In this document: piece by piece, positions 8,330 through 18,099 of the stretch
Position numbering within the stretch: position 1 is the first letter of the stretch
Layout: each line of letters begins with the position of its first letter
From: Variovorax sp. E3
Lineage (GTDB): Bacteria > Pseudomonadota > Gammaproteobacteria > Burkholderiales > Burkholderiaceae_C
NCBI RefSeq assembly: GCF_016082275.1
Contig: NZ_MOWM01000015.1
Span: forward strand, 1-64,000
Direction of reading: 5' to 3'
DNA: 64,000 bases
The notes under the pieces: generated by a model
What the model was told of the DNA's origin: nothing
The model's database searches: none
What the model saw: the letters and a program-made list of their open reading frames with translations, nothing else
Translations under genes and position numbers: made by a program

Positions 8330-9034
8330 TCATCGAGCGTGGCCCTGGGCGATGGCTTGCGCGGCCTCAGTTGCCAAGAGGGGCGAGGGAACTGTAGAAA
8401 TTCCTTGCGAAGCGGCAGCCTCCTCTTGTACGACCATTGCATGCTGGTAAGCAGTGCGCTGCTGGAGTCGCTTCCAATAGGCAGTCACCGATGATGTGAA
8501 GCTCTCGGAAAGGTCGAGGTAATCGCCCAGCATCAACGCATACCCGACCGACACATCAGCAGCGGTAAATCGGTCTGCGCAGAGAAATTCATGCGACGAC
8601 AGGTGGGACTCGAGAATTCGCAGTCTCGCGAGGAACCACTTTGCATAGTCGTCCGCCACACCCGGCTGGCGCCGATGCTCTGGTTCGAACCGCGCGTAAC
8701 GCAGAACCAAAGTCTGGGGAAACGTGAGCGTTGCTTCACCGAAGTGAAGAAAGTTCAAAAAAGCGCCAAAGTCGTGCGCGTCTGAAAGTACCTGCAGGGT
8801 ATTCGGCGCGCTCGACGCACAAAGGTACTGGCAGATGGCTGCCGATTCTGTCATCCGCGTAGTGCCATCGACCAGAAGGGGAACTGTTCCCAAGGGATTC
8901 ATCTTCAAGTACGACCGCGCCATCACGCGCGGCGGGAACGGCAACATTTTCAACTCGTATGGCAAGCCCAATTCTTCCAACATCCAGAGCGGACGGAACG
9001 AGCGGGCACTCATGCAATGGTAGAGCGTGATCAT
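8330..9034 (-). CDS. Glutathione S-transferase
   Basis: 234-residue cytosolic GST. The N-terminal thioredoxin-like domain begins MITLYHCMSARSFRPLWMLE, where S9/R11 sit in the position of the catalytic residue and glutathione-activating loop. It continues with NPLGTVPLL (cis-proline) and TESAAICQYL (the glutathione gamma-glutamyl site). The helical C-terminal domain includes DRFTAADVSVGYAL, with the N-capping box of helix 6. The C-terminal tail of about 30 residues is Ala-rich. It is monocistronic, between an IS66 remnant and a fragment of an efflux gene; its role in aromatic or electrophile detoxification is an inference. Confidence 0.92.
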   Translation of the reverse strand: MITLYHCMSARSFRPLWMLEELGLPYELKMLPFPPRVMARSYLKMNPLGTVPLLVDGTTRMTESAAICQYLCASSAPNTLQVLSDAHDFGAFLNFLHFGEATLTFPQTLVLRYARFEPEHRRQPGVADDYAKWFLARLRILESHLSSHEFLCADRFTAADVSVGYALMLGDYLDLSESFTSSVTAYWKRLQQRTAYQHAMVVQEEAAASQGISTVPSPLLATEAAQAIAQGHAR

Positions 9035-9099
9035 GTGAAACTTCTCACGACAGATGTCAGGTAAACCGCGAGCGGCAACATCTCAGCCCAGGGCGCTTG

Positions 9100-9225
9100 A
9101 CCCTCCTCAGGCGGCCCCCGTCGCGGATGCAAAAGTGCAAGCAATAACGGAATCGGCGCGCAGAGCGATGAGTGCGTTCAAGGCACCGGGTGGCTGTTGG
9201 CAGCAAAGAGATGGTGCCCAATTGG
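9100..9225 (+). pseudogene. Fragment of an NodT-type outer-membrane factor (C-terminus)
   Basis: The reading frame contains QAITESARRAMSAFKAPGG, clearly the same sequence family as the C-terminus of the intact efflux outer-membrane protein at 25.6-27.1 kb (QTESARAAVTAFKALGGGW). Only about 35 residues survive and no upstream part is present. The rest of 9035-9375 holds nothing else I can support. Confidence 0.6.
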
Positions 9226-9375
9226 TCGCTGTTCTGCTTGAGCCATAGAACACCCATGGCCGCGCTTGACCCTGGATCGCCGCAGTGGCACGCCTGTGAC
9301 TCGCGGATCGTCAACGTCAGGTTCCGAATCATCGAGCAGGCATCGACGACTGCCAGCTGCAGGCAAACCGTCCTC

Positions 9376-10350
9376 TCAGTCGAGACTGACACCAGCCCGC
9401 AGAATCCAACTCTTCCAGAATTCGATGTCGCTTCGAACCGTCTTTGTGTACTCCGTAGGCGAGCTGTACTTCGGCGTGAAATACGCTTTCTCCAAGTTGG
9501 TGCGGAATTCCGGTGTCTTCAGGCATTCCTCCGTCCACTTGGCCAATGCACTATGTATTTCTGGAGGGGAGCCAGCCTTGGTCGTGATTCCAATCCAGGC
9601 GCTCTTGACAAACGAGGGGTCGGCCAATGCCTCAACAGCAGACGGAGTATTGGGAAACTTCGCCAGCCTCGCCTCGGAGAACGACATGATCGGGACGAGT
9701 TTGCCCGACTCGACATAAGAGGCGGCCGACCCCGTCAAGAGGATCATCACGGGAGCCTGTTGTCCGAGCAAATACGCAATGCCCGCAGCCTCGCCGACCA
9801 CCGGCACCATGGTGGACTTGATGCCCAACTTGGCTGCAAGGGCCTCGCTCAGCAGATGCGCGGGCGAGGCTCGCGCGGGAATGATGAAGTCGATGTTGCT
9901 GCGGGATTGTGCGTAGGCCCTCAGATCTGCCACGCTCTTGATCCCCGATTCCGGAGTTGCCACCAGTACGAGATCGGTGACCCCGAACATGGCGGCACCT
10001 TCGAACTCCTGTTCAGGGTCGTACGGCATTTTCTTGTACGTGTATGGGGTGATGGTCGTCTGAGACATCCCGGCGAGCATGATGGTGTAGCCGTCGGCAG
10101 GAGCGTGTCGGAAGACGTTGGCGGCGACTACCCCGTTTCCACCAGGCTTGTTCAGCAATACAAACTGCTCACCGGCGCGCTTCGGATCCGAAACGCAATT
10201 CATCCAGGCTCGGGCGGCGACGTCGACCCCGGCACCTGCGGCAATGGGACTGATCAGGGTCACCGGTCGCGAGGGATACTTCTCGGCTGACGCCGCGAGG
10301 GAGGCGCACGCGAGGACGGCGACGACGATCGAACGCAAAAAAGGATTCAT
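9376..10350 (-). CDS. Bug-family (TctC) periplasmic solute-binding protein
   Basis: 324-residue Bug receptor with a standard signal peptide (MNPFLRSIVVAVLACASLAASA) followed by EKYPSRPVTLISPIAAGAG, the family's N-terminal strand and ligand loop. It lies 25 bp downstream of the MetX-like hydrolase gene and is probably cotranscribed with it from the promoter near 11.48 kb. The canonical VPYKG motif is less clear than in the other copies, so this is a divergent member. The ligand may be the ester or acid handled by the hydrolase (inference). Confidence 0.9.
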   Translation of the reverse strand: MNPFLRSIVVAVLACASLAASAEKYPSRPVTLISPIAAGAGVDVAARAWMNCVSDPKRAGEQFVLLNKPGGNGVVAANVFRHAPADGYTIMLAGMSQTTITPYTYKKMPYDPEQEFEGAAMFGVTDLVLVATPESGIKSVADLRAYAQSRSNIDFIIPARASPAHLLSEALAAKLGIKSTMVPVVGEAAGIAYLLGQQAPVMILLTGSAASYVESGKLVPIMSFSEARLAKFPNTPSAVEALADPSFVKSAWIGITTKAGSPPEIHSALAKWTEECLKTPEFRTNLEKAYFTPKYSSPTEYTKTVRSDIEFWKSWILRAGVSLD

Positions 10351-10375
10351 GATGGGCTTTCTCTTGAAAAGATCG

Positions 10376-11404
10376 TTACTGCAGATCGGCCCGGGACTCT
10401 GAGCCGTCAATGAAGTCTTTGAGCACACCGCGCCACTTCTGCCAGTCGAGACCGCTGGCGAGGTGGCCGTAAGCGCTGTCCAGGACATGGAACTTCGCCC
10501 GGACATTGCTTGCCTGCAACTGCGCCACCATCTCGGGCCCGGAACTGGCGGGAAAGAGCACATCGGTGGTGCTCAGAACCAGTAGCACGGAAGCCTGAAT
10601 GCGGTTGAGGCAAGGACGCACGTCAAATGCGTCCATCGCCCGCCTGAGCACAAGCAATGCGCACGGATCGAACTCGCAGGCCCATGCGCGGGCCTGCGCT
10701 TGCAACTGCGCGTCGATCTCGCTGTCGGTCATCCCGTTCTTCTCGAGCCAGGCGCCCATACCGTAGCGTCGCAGCGTGTCCGCACGGATTCGCGCCAGCA
10801 GCGGCGCCATCGCCCCTGCCGCGGGGTGGCCGCCGTTCCACGCACCGTCGGTCGCCAGCGTGGCCTCGAGCGCCGCCGCGCCCCGGGCGGTACAGAACGC
10901 AGACAAGATCACCCCCACCCGCTCGACGACATCCGGGTATTGCACTGCCCACTGCCAGGCCTGAAAGCCGCCCATCGATACACCCACAACAGCCCGCAGC
11001 CGGGTGACACCCATCGATTGCAACAATGCGTGCTGAAGCGCGGCAATGTCCGAGAACCCGATCTCCGGGAAGTCGCATCCGAAGCGCCCGCCCGTCGCGA
11101 CATCGATGTCGGCGGCGCCGGTGGTGCCGTAGCTGGATCCCAGTGCGTTCGAGGAGACCACGAAGTACCGATTCGTGTCGATGGCCTTTCCCGGGCCGAT
11201 CAATTCAGCCCAAGATCCTTCGGCTGCGACAGAGTCCGGCAGGATGAAGCGATGGCTGCTGGTAAAGCCGTGCGCGACCAGCACAACATTGTCACGCTGG
11301 TCGTTCAACTCGCCAAGCGTGACGTACGCAATTCTCGCTGGCAGTGTCCGGCCCGAGGCGAGTTGGAAGTCAGGAAATTCGTGGTATTGCGTGGAGTTGT
11401 ACAA
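10376..11404 (-). CDS. Alpha/beta hydrolase, homoserine acetyltransferase (MetX)-like
   Basis: 342-residue alpha/beta-hydrolase of the MetX-like family. The nucleophile elbow GVSMGG puts the catalytic serine at S143; STTDVLFP and YGHLASG supply the likely Asp and His. The oxyanion-side NALGSSYGTTG segment (86-96) resembles the NxLGxxxGTTGP box of homoserine acetyltransferases. Placement beside a Bug receptor and LysR, without other met genes, favours an ester hydrolase or acyltransferase in catabolism over methionine synthesis. The longest frame starts at a TTG (11404) without a clear Shine-Dalgarno, so the start is uncertain. Confidence 0.82.
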   Translation of the reverse strand: MYNSTQYHEFPDFQLASGRTLPARIAYVTLGELNDQRDNVVLVAHGFTSSHRFILPDSVAAEGSWAELIGPGKAIDTNRYFVVSSNALGSSYGTTGAADIDVATGGRFGCDFPEIGFSDIAALQHALLQSMGVTRLRAVVGVSMGGFQAWQWAVQYPDVVERVGVILSAFCTARGAAALEATLATDGAWNGGHPAAGAMAPLLARIRADTLRRYGMGAWLEKNGMTDSEIDAQLQAQARAWACEFDPCALLVLRRAMDAFDVRPCLNRIQASVLLVLSTTDVLFPASSGPEMVAQLQASNVRAKFHVLDSAYGHLASGLDWQKWRGVLKDFIDGSESRADLQ

Positions 11405-11722
11405 GAGCTTCTACCGATTCAAGAACTGGCAGCCACGATAGTTTTGAGCCAGCCTCGACGGCATCGGGTTAACGCGGCAAACCGATACTGTTTTCATATG
11501 TCGCTATCCCCATCCCAGATACTCCTCCTGCCGAATAGATGTAGATCCGTCGACCACCGCCATGAGTGCTCCTCGCTATACGGCACCCTCGTGCTTGGTG
11601 TCCTAAAATTTGGATGAGGCCAGCGCCTTGCCCTCGGTGCGCAGGCGGTTGAGTCTCAAAGCGCCCGGCGCTTCTGGGCCACCGGCCTGCAGCGCAGCTG
11701 TTCAAGTGTTGAGGAGAGCGTC
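11405..11722. promoter_or_regulatory. Divergent control region of the hydrolase-Bug operon and LysR gene
   Basis: 318 bp without a gene. It holds the dyad AAACCGATACTGTTT (11479-11493; arms AAAC-N-G and C-N-GTTT) and, on the minus strand, GGGGATAGCG (11502-11511). Nearly the same block, AACGCGG-AAAC...GTTT-CGCTATCCC, occurs upstream of the DenD-like gene at 13787-13833. A LysR binding region is the natural reading. Confidence 0.55.
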
Positions 11723-12667
11723 TTGGAGCTGAAGCAACTGCGCTACTTTGTGCGGATCGTGGAGATGGGAAGCCTTTCCAAGGCAGCGATCGTCGTGGGC
11801 GTCGCCCAGTCAGCGCTTAGCAATCACATTGCGTCGCTGGAAGAAGAGCTGGCCGTGGCTCTGCTGGATCGCACGGGTCGAGGAGTCAAGCCGACAGAAG
11901 AAGGCTCACGCCTTTACCGCCATGCGCAGGAGCTCCTGCAATGTGCCGATGACACCAAAGCGCGGGTCAAGGAGTCGTCTTTCGAGTTGACGGGTGTTGT
12001 CTCCATCGGGATGCCGCTCAGCCTCACGACGAGCCTCGCGCTTCCGATCGTTTCTGCCGTGCGCGCGCGCTACCCGCGGATAAGGCTGCAAGTTCATGAG
12101 GAAACTGCAGACACTGTTTTCAGCTGGATGCACACGGGCAGACTCAACGCCGGCATCATCTTCGACGACACCAGCATGGAAGGATTGGCCACCACGCCTC
12201 TTTTTGAGGAGTGCCTTTTCCTCGTGGTTCATCGAGGTTCAAAAATTGCCGGGCGCGAATCAATCGACCTGGCCGAGCTCGCGGACATCCCGCTGCTCAC
12301 GGCGACTGCGGGAAAGGGCGTGCGCACGTATCTGGAACGTTCACTCGCAAAGTTGGGGCTATCTCTCTGCCCGCCCTGTGCTGAGCTGAATTCAATCGCG
12401 CTGCAGAAGCAGGCCGCCGCTGCCGGCATCGCGCCGACCGTCTTGGGATGGGGAGCGATCAGCGCGGAGGTCGAGCAAGGACTACTTACAGCAGTCGAGA
12501 TTGTCAATCCCTCGGTGCGGCGGACAGCATTGCTTTGCGCACAACCCGCGCTACCACGCACAAAGTCGACGGAACGCGTACTGTCGATGATGGAGCACGT
12601 GATACTTCAGCACATTCGAAGCAACGAATGGCGAGGTGTGAAGGCAATCGCACCGCCGCCCGACTGA
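11723..12667 (+). CDS. LysR-family transcriptional regulator
   Basis: 314-residue LysR regulator. It starts with TTG at 11723, 5 bases after GAGGAGA, giving ELKQLRYFVRIVEMGSLSKAA, the standard LysR winged-helix N-terminus; SALSNHIASLEEEL is the recognition region. The periplasmic-binding-like effector domain follows (about 90-300). It is divergent from the MetX-like hydrolase/Bug operon, with the conserved dyad between them, and probably also controls the DenD-like gene, whose promoter carries the same block (inference). Confidence 0.93.
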   Translation: MELKQLRYFVRIVEMGSLSKAAIVVGVAQSALSNHIASLEEELAVALLDRTGRGVKPTEEGSRLYRHAQELLQCADDTKARVKESSFELTGVVSIGMPLSLTTSLALPIVSAVRARYPRIRLQVHEETADTVFSWMHTGRLNAGIIFDDTSMEGLATTPLFEECLFLVVHRGSKIAGRESIDLAELADIPLLTATAGKGVRTYLERSLAKLGLSLCPPCAELNSIALQKQAAAAGIAPTVLGWGAISAEVEQGLLTAVEIVNPSVRRTALLCAQPALPRTKSTERVLSMMEHVILQHIRSNEWRGVKAIAPPPD

Positions 12668-12698
12668 AGCGGCGTCGCCGCCCACGGGGCCGTTTCGG

Positions 12699-13715
12699 CT
12701 ATGTCGAGACTTGAAGCTTCACTGCGTCCGGATTCTCCAGGATGTAGTCGCGGATGACAGCATCGAAGCTCTCGTCCGCCCTCAGCCCCAAAGCGTTTGC
12801 GCGTGTGGTCTTGAATCGGCCCGGCCACGTCTTGACGATGCGCCGAATCGCAGCGTCAGGCGTGCGGTCGAGCAGGTCAGTTGCTGCGGATCCCGCAATT
12901 CTTCCAAGAGCGACTGCCATTTCCCCAACCGTCGTTGCAAGGGAAGGAAGGTTCAGCGCAGTGCGTGGCCCCCAATCGGAGTCGCTGGCCAGCGCAGCCT
13001 GAAGGATGCCTTCAATGGTTCGCGACGGTGAGGCGATTGCCACGGGCGTCTCGTCAGGCACCGGACAAGCCGCGGAAATGCCCGCCAACGGTTCGCGGAT
13101 CATGCCGCTGAAGAACCCGGATGCCGCACCGTTGGGCTTTCCCGGCCGTACGCTCACCGTCATGACCCGGACACTGCGACCGCGTACGAAACCCTTGCGC
13201 GTGTAATCGGCCACGAGTTGTTCGCCAATGTATTTCTGGATACCGTAGCTTGTTTGCGGAGTCGGTGTGGTCGTGTCGTCAATCATCGTCGGCAATGGCT
13301 GCTCGGGAGAATGGCCGAACACCGCCAGTGAACTCGAGAAAACCAGCACGGGCCTTGTCTCCGATGCGCGTACGCGCTCGAGGAGTGCGTGCGTGGCCGC
13401 GAAGTTGCTACGCATCCCGAGGTCAAAATCTTGCTCGCACTCGCCACTCACCGCAGCCGCGAGATGAAAGATGGCATCTGCCTCGCCCCATGCCCGGACC
13501 TCCGGTTGGGCAAGTTGCTCGACGAGGTCGCCGACAACCGTAGCGACGCGCACATCGGCGGTGAGATCAGCGGGTGGGGCCACTTGGTCCATCAACACAA
13601 TTTGACGAATGGGGCACGTGGGGGCCCCGGCAAGGGCGAAGGTACCTGCTCGCAATAATGTTCGTGCGAGGCGCGCCCCTAAAAAGCCCGCGCCGCCGGT
13701 GATGACAATGTTCAT
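12699..13715 (-). CDS. NAD-dependent epimerase/dehydratase, D-erythronate dehydrogenase (DenD)-like
   Basis: 338-residue extended SDR. The Rossmann motif GGAGFLG is at 7-13. The catalytic set is SSS at 127-129 with Y157 and K161 (YGIQK). Overall sequence, including VRPGKPNGAASGFFSGM and the SPSRTIEG region, follows the DenD/OtnD-like group that oxidises 4-carbon sugar acids. It stands alone between a LysR gene and a Bug receptor, with its own dyad-bearing promoter. The gene symbol denD is not given because kinase/decarboxylase partners of the erythronate pathway are missing. Confidence 0.88.
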   Translation of the reverse strand: MNIVITGGAGFLGARLARTLLRAGTFALAGAPTCPIRQIVLMDQVAPPADLTADVRVATVVGDLVEQLAQPEVRAWGEADAIFHLAAAVSGECEQDFDLGMRSNFAATHALLERVRASETRPVLVFSSSLAVFGHSPEQPLPTMIDDTTTPTPQTSYGIQKYIGEQLVADYTRKGFVRGRSVRVMTVSVRPGKPNGAASGFFSGMIREPLAGISAACPVPDETPVAIASPSRTIEGILQAALASDSDWGPRTALNLPSLATTVGEMAVALGRIAGSAATDLLDRTPDAAIRRIVKTWPGRFKTTRANALGLRADESFDAVIRDYILENPDAVKLQVST

Positions 13716-13786
13716 GCTCTTCCTATCTCTCCGGGTGTCTGATCTGCGATAGATCCATCTTCACCCTTAGTTCAAACCACAGGCAC

Positions 13787-13833
13787 TGGGATAACGCGGA
13801 AAACCGATACCGTTTTCTGAATCCGCTATCCCA
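13787..13833. promoter_or_regulatory. Nested inverted repeats upstream of the DenD-like gene
   Basis: TGGGATAACGCGG at 13787-13799 is nearly the inverse of CCGCTATCCCA at 13823-13833. Between them, AAAACCGATACCGTTTT (13800-13816) is itself a dyad (AAAAC-N-G-N3-C-N-GTTTT). The centres nearly coincide. The block matches 11470-11511 closely, implying one regulator for both operons. The remainder of the 13716-14336 gap shows no gene I can support; a minus-strand frame there (HTLEPTVEPLADAADRF...) looks protein-like but is unassigned. Confidence 0.55.
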
Positions 13834-14336
13834 ATTGGAGATCGCTGTCCGCCGGATGCAGGCACCCGTGAACTCAACGCCCGGGTATGGACACGGGAGG
13901 CACCCGAGACCGTAGAGCACGCGCGTCCACATTTCGAAAAGAGCTGAGCGCCATGTGACACGCGCGACTTCATGCAGGTGTGCCGCGAGCGGTGCGTCAC
14001 ACCACACGCGGCCAGACACGCGACGCGCTGGGGTGGCAGTGCGGTTGACGCGAGGACGACTCGACACCCTGGCTGCGCGGTAAGCGCAGACAAAATCGCA
14101 AGCACATTGAAGAGCACTTCGGCTGAGGCAAAACGGTCGGCCGCGTCCGCCAGAGGCTCTACCGTGGGCTCCAGCGTGTGGACCAACAGTTCAAGTTGAC
14201 GAGGACTGCGAGCAACGTCTTGCGAATGGCTCGAATCTTTCAGTTCATGGCCGCAAACAATGGCGCGACGATGCGGGTCGGTTCAGCAACCCACTCGGCG
14301 AATGTTCAGCGCCGCCATTCGCCTTGGAACCGTGGG

Positions 14337-15317
14337 TCAATCCAGCTGCAAGCCGATAGCTTTGACGAGATCTCGATTCACGACGGCGTCATGAGCAATC
14401 GCCGCCTTGAATGCCACTCGTCCCTTCGGCGCCGCGATGATGCCTTGCTTGTACAGTCTCGCGCGCGCTTCCTCGGTCATGTTCATCGCGAGCAATTGTT
14501 TTTCAAGAGCCGCGATCTCGGCTTCCGGCATCCCGACTCTACCAAGCAATCCGATCCAGCCAATATACTCGTAGCCCGGCAAGCCAGATTCCTCTACTGT
14601 CGGAACTGTCGGCAAATCGGGCCAGCGTTCCTTGGTAGTCACCGCCAATCCGATGAGTTGTCCGCTGACTACGAAGGGTTGAGCCGCCAAGGTGGAAAGG
14701 AAGCCGACCGGTACTTGGCCGCCCACCAGATCAGACGCGAGCGGCCCAGAGCCCTTGTATGGAATGTGCTGCATGGAGATCTTGGCACGATCCTTCAGCA
14801 GTTCGGCCGCGAGATGCGCTGGATGGCCATTGCCGCCTGTGCCAAACGAGATTGAGCCCGGCTTCGCACGTGCCGCATCCAGCAAGTCGGCCAATGTCCT
14901 GAACTTGGTCGAAGGATGCGCAACGATGACGAACCCCGAGACGCCGATCTGCGCGATTGGCTCAAAGTCGCTGAGGGCATATCCCGGCCTTTGGTACATG
15001 GCCAGATTGATTGTGTGATTGTTCGCGGTTAGCAGCAGGGTAGCGCCATCGGGCTCGGCCTTCGCCACAAAAGCCGACGCGATGTTGCCGCCCGCACCTG
15101 GACGGTTGTCGACAATCACAGCCCTGCCTTGCAGCGCTGCTGGCAGCTTCTCGGCCAGCAGCCTGGCAGTTACGTCAACGGCGCCACCAGGCGGAAAGGG
15201 GACGACGAGGCGCAAAGGCTTCACGCTTTGCGAGAAAGCGGGCAGGACGCACAATCCCAAGGCTGCAGTTGCAGCGCCTAGCAGCGTACGTCGGCGAATC
15301 ACGGGAGCTTGTCTCAT
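14337..15317 (-). CDS. Bug-family (TctC) periplasmic solute-binding protein
   Basis: 326-residue Bug receptor. The N-terminus MRQAPVIRRRTLLGAATAALG has an RRRT pair before a hydrophobic stretch, compatible with Tat export. Mature sequence LRLVVPFPPGGAVDVTARLL contains the canonical Bug loop PFPPGG, followed by VDNRPGAGGNIAS and HIPYKGSGP, both family hallmarks. The ATG at 15317 has GGCTCC upstream (AAGGCTCCTCC on the coding strand). It is divergent from the LysR gene at 15.45 kb, which probably regulates it. Confidence 0.94.
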   Translation of the reverse strand: MRQAPVIRRRTLLGAATAALGLCVLPAFSQSVKPLRLVVPFPPGGAVDVTARLLAEKLPAALQGRAVIVDNRPGAGGNIASAFVAKAEPDGATLLLTANNHTINLAMYQRPGYALSDFEPIAQIGVSGFVIVAHPSTKFRTLADLLDAARAKPGSISFGTGGNGHPAHLAAELLKDRAKISMQHIPYKGSGPLASDLVGGQVPVGFLSTLAAQPFVVSGQLIGLAVTTKERWPDLPTVPTVEESGLPGYEYIGWIGLLGRVGMPEAEIAALEKQLLAMNMTEEARARLYKQGIIAAPKGRVAFKAAIAHDAVVNRDLVKAIGLQLD

Positions 15318-15375
15318 GGAGGAGCCTTGTAGTAGTGATGGGTACCAAAGGAAGTATCCCGATCCCAAGGAGGCC

Positions 15376-15385
15376 CGCTATTCAA
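15376..15385 (-). promoter_or_regulatory. TTGAATAGCG decamer in a LysR/Bug divergent promoter
   Basis: On the minus strand TTGAATAGCG lies between the Bug gene start (15317) and the LysR gene start (15450), identical to copies before the glutaredoxin-DinB and thioredoxin reductase genes. Confidence 0.35.
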
Positions 15386-15449
15386 TCGAAAGATTCGGGC
15401 ATCGAAACCGAAGATGGCGCGCCGCGTCTTCCGAGCCAATGAGTGCTAT

Positions 15450-16328
15450 ATGGACCTTCGCCAGCTGAAATATTTCGTCAAGATCGTCGAGCAACGCAGC
15501 ATGTCGCGAGCGTCGGTGGAACTCAGTGTTGCTCAGTCGGCCCTGAGCTTGCAGATCTCGAGCCTGGAAACCCGCCTTCATCAAAAGCTGTTGACCCGCC
15601 GCTCGACAGGTGTGACTCCGACAGAGGCCGGCAAGACACTCTACAAGCACGCGGTCGCCATACTGCGGCAGGTGGAGCGTGCCGCGCAGGATGTGGAACG
15701 CTCGGCCGCCGAGGTGGGCGGCCCCGCTTCGCTGGGCTTGCCGGTGGTCGTGCAAGACCTCCTTGCGATCGACCTCCTGGTGGCGGCGCGGGCGCGGCTG
15801 CCGCAGGTCAGGCTCCATCTGGCCGAGGGCATGAGCTACCTGTTGAAAGAGATGGTCCTGCAGGGACGGCTCGACATGACCGTCACCTACCAATTCGAGC
15901 CATCGCCCGGCATCGTGGAGCAGCCTTTGTTCAACGAGATGATCTATCTCGTGTCTCCCGCCGAGTCGGGAATCCGGCCGCGCCATGAAGGGATGTCGAT
16001 CGCCGAGGTTGCGACGTTGCCGCTGTTTCTTTCGAGCCGCCAGACGGGCATGAGACGAATCGTGCAAGCCGGGCTGGCCGCGCATGGAATCAACATCGAG
16101 CCGCTTGCGGAAGTCGACTCCCTCCGAACCTTGGTCGACGCCGTAGAAACCGGCAACGCCCACACGATTCTCCCCGCGTCCGCACTGCAGAAGCACCTCA
16201 AGAGCCGGACCGACCGCTCGCCGGTGATCAATTCGCTGGACATTTCGAGAAACGTGGTGTTGTGCACCTCAGAGCACCTCCCGCTCGGATCGACGCTACC
16301 GCCGTCTACGATTTATTGGACAACTTGA
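15450..16328 (+). CDS. LysR-family transcriptional regulator
   Basis: 292-residue LysR regulator beginning MDLRQLKYFVKIVEQRSM, with SALSLQISSLETRL as the recognition helix region. The effector domain follows from about residue 90. It resembles the LysR protein at 11.7 kb in its first 60 residues (RQLKYFVKIVE versus KQLRYFVRIVE). It is divergent from a Bug receptor gene, and 146 bp upstream of thioredoxin reductase in the same direction. The start at 15450 was chosen because LysR proteins begin at M-x-L-R-Q-L; an ATG at 15414 would add 12 unrelated residues. Confidence 0.93.
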   Translation: MDLRQLKYFVKIVEQRSMSRASVELSVAQSALSLQISSLETRLHQKLLTRRSTGVTPTEAGKTLYKHAVAILRQVERAAQDVERSAAEVGGPASLGLPVVVQDLLAIDLLVAARARLPQVRLHLAEGMSYLLKEMVLQGRLDMTVTYQFEPSPGIVEQPLFNEMIYLVSPAESGIRPRHEGMSIAEVATLPLFLSSRQTGMRRIVQAGLAAHGINIEPLAEVDSLRTLVDAVETGNAHTILPASALQKHLKSRTDRSPVINSLDISRNVVLCTSEHLPLGSTLPPSTIYWTT

Positions 16329-16416
16329 TTCGCGAGGCATTAGAGGATCGGAGGTGGGTTGGCATCCGTCCCGTCTCGGACGCGCCATCGACTTGAGCGA
16401 AGGTCCTGTCTGCACA

Positions 16417-16426
16417 TTGAATAGCG
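16417..16426 (+). promoter_or_regulatory. TTGAATAGCG decamer upstream of thioredoxin reductase
   Basis: TTGAATAGCG ends 48 bp before the thioredoxin reductase start codon, in the 146-bp gap after the LysR gene. It is identical to two other intergenic copies at 6751 and 15376 (inverted). Confidence 0.35.
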
Positions 16427-16447
16427 TTGCTGCGATGTGCCCCCTAG

Positions 16448-17413
<966 letters not shown>

Positions 17414-17551
17414 GGACGCCGCGGCATTGAGCAGGAATAGGGCCCGACGTGCACCAGCTCGGCTGCCATGCGGCAAGGTCGGGAACGGCGGTCATTGGCT
17501 ACCGAGGAATCCTGTCGGAGCCAGAGCAGGCGACAGATTGGCCCCTTCTAC

Positions 17552-17905
17552 TCAATCGGCCTTGGTGCGCCGGTCGGCCGGGTGCGGCATCGTCGAGATG
17601 ACCTTGCTGTTCACACGGGAACCAGAGCCTACATTCTGGTCGGGCGCCCAGGCAGCGCGGATGGCCTCGGCTTCGACGAGGGAGCGCTCCTTCGAAACCG
17701 CTATGGTCTCGGGGCCGCGAGACCCGCGAACCACGTTCTGGTCTGGTGCCGCAGCGGTGCGCATGGCTTCGACATTCACCTCTTCGCGTGTCCTGGTGGA
17801 AAGGGCACCGTGAACACCGTCGTACGCTTCTGCGTGAGCGCCAGAAGAGAGCGGCAAGGTCAGGACAGGGATGGAAGCAATCGTCACGGCTTTGGCGAGA
17901 TTCAT
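17552..17905 (-). CDS. Small secreted repeat protein (unknown function)
   Basis: 117-residue protein with a signal peptide (MNLAKAVTIASIPVLTLPLS, cut near AHA/EA). The mature part begins EAYDGVHGALSTRTREEV and carries an imperfect internal repeat: NVEAMRTAAAPDQNV and AEAIRAAWAPDQNV, each followed by a GSR. It is a paralogue of the protein encoded at 18.5-18.8 kb, which begins AEVYDGV. CTGGAG sits just before the ATG at 17905. I do not recognise a functional domain; similar short periplasmic proteins are common in Comamonadaceae. Confidence 0.7.
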   Translation of the reverse strand: MNLAKAVTIASIPVLTLPLSSGAHAEAYDGVHGALSTRTREEVNVEAMRTAAAPDQNVVRGSRGPETIAVSKERSLVEAEAIRAAWAPDQNVGSGSRVNSKVISTMPHPADRRTKAD

Positions 17906-18099
17906 TGAAACTCCAGAGAAAAGGTTTGGGCAAGACGCCTGCGGGCCTCATCGCGAGAACCTGCAGCTCAAGTCTTGCGCCAACTTCGACGCCGGCAGTC
18001 ATGCGATCGGGACACGCCGGGTTTCCGCAAACGAAACCGTCTGTCGCGAGCTCCCCTTCGAAATTCCCAAGCGGGTGCGGGAGGCGAATCAGTGCCAGT

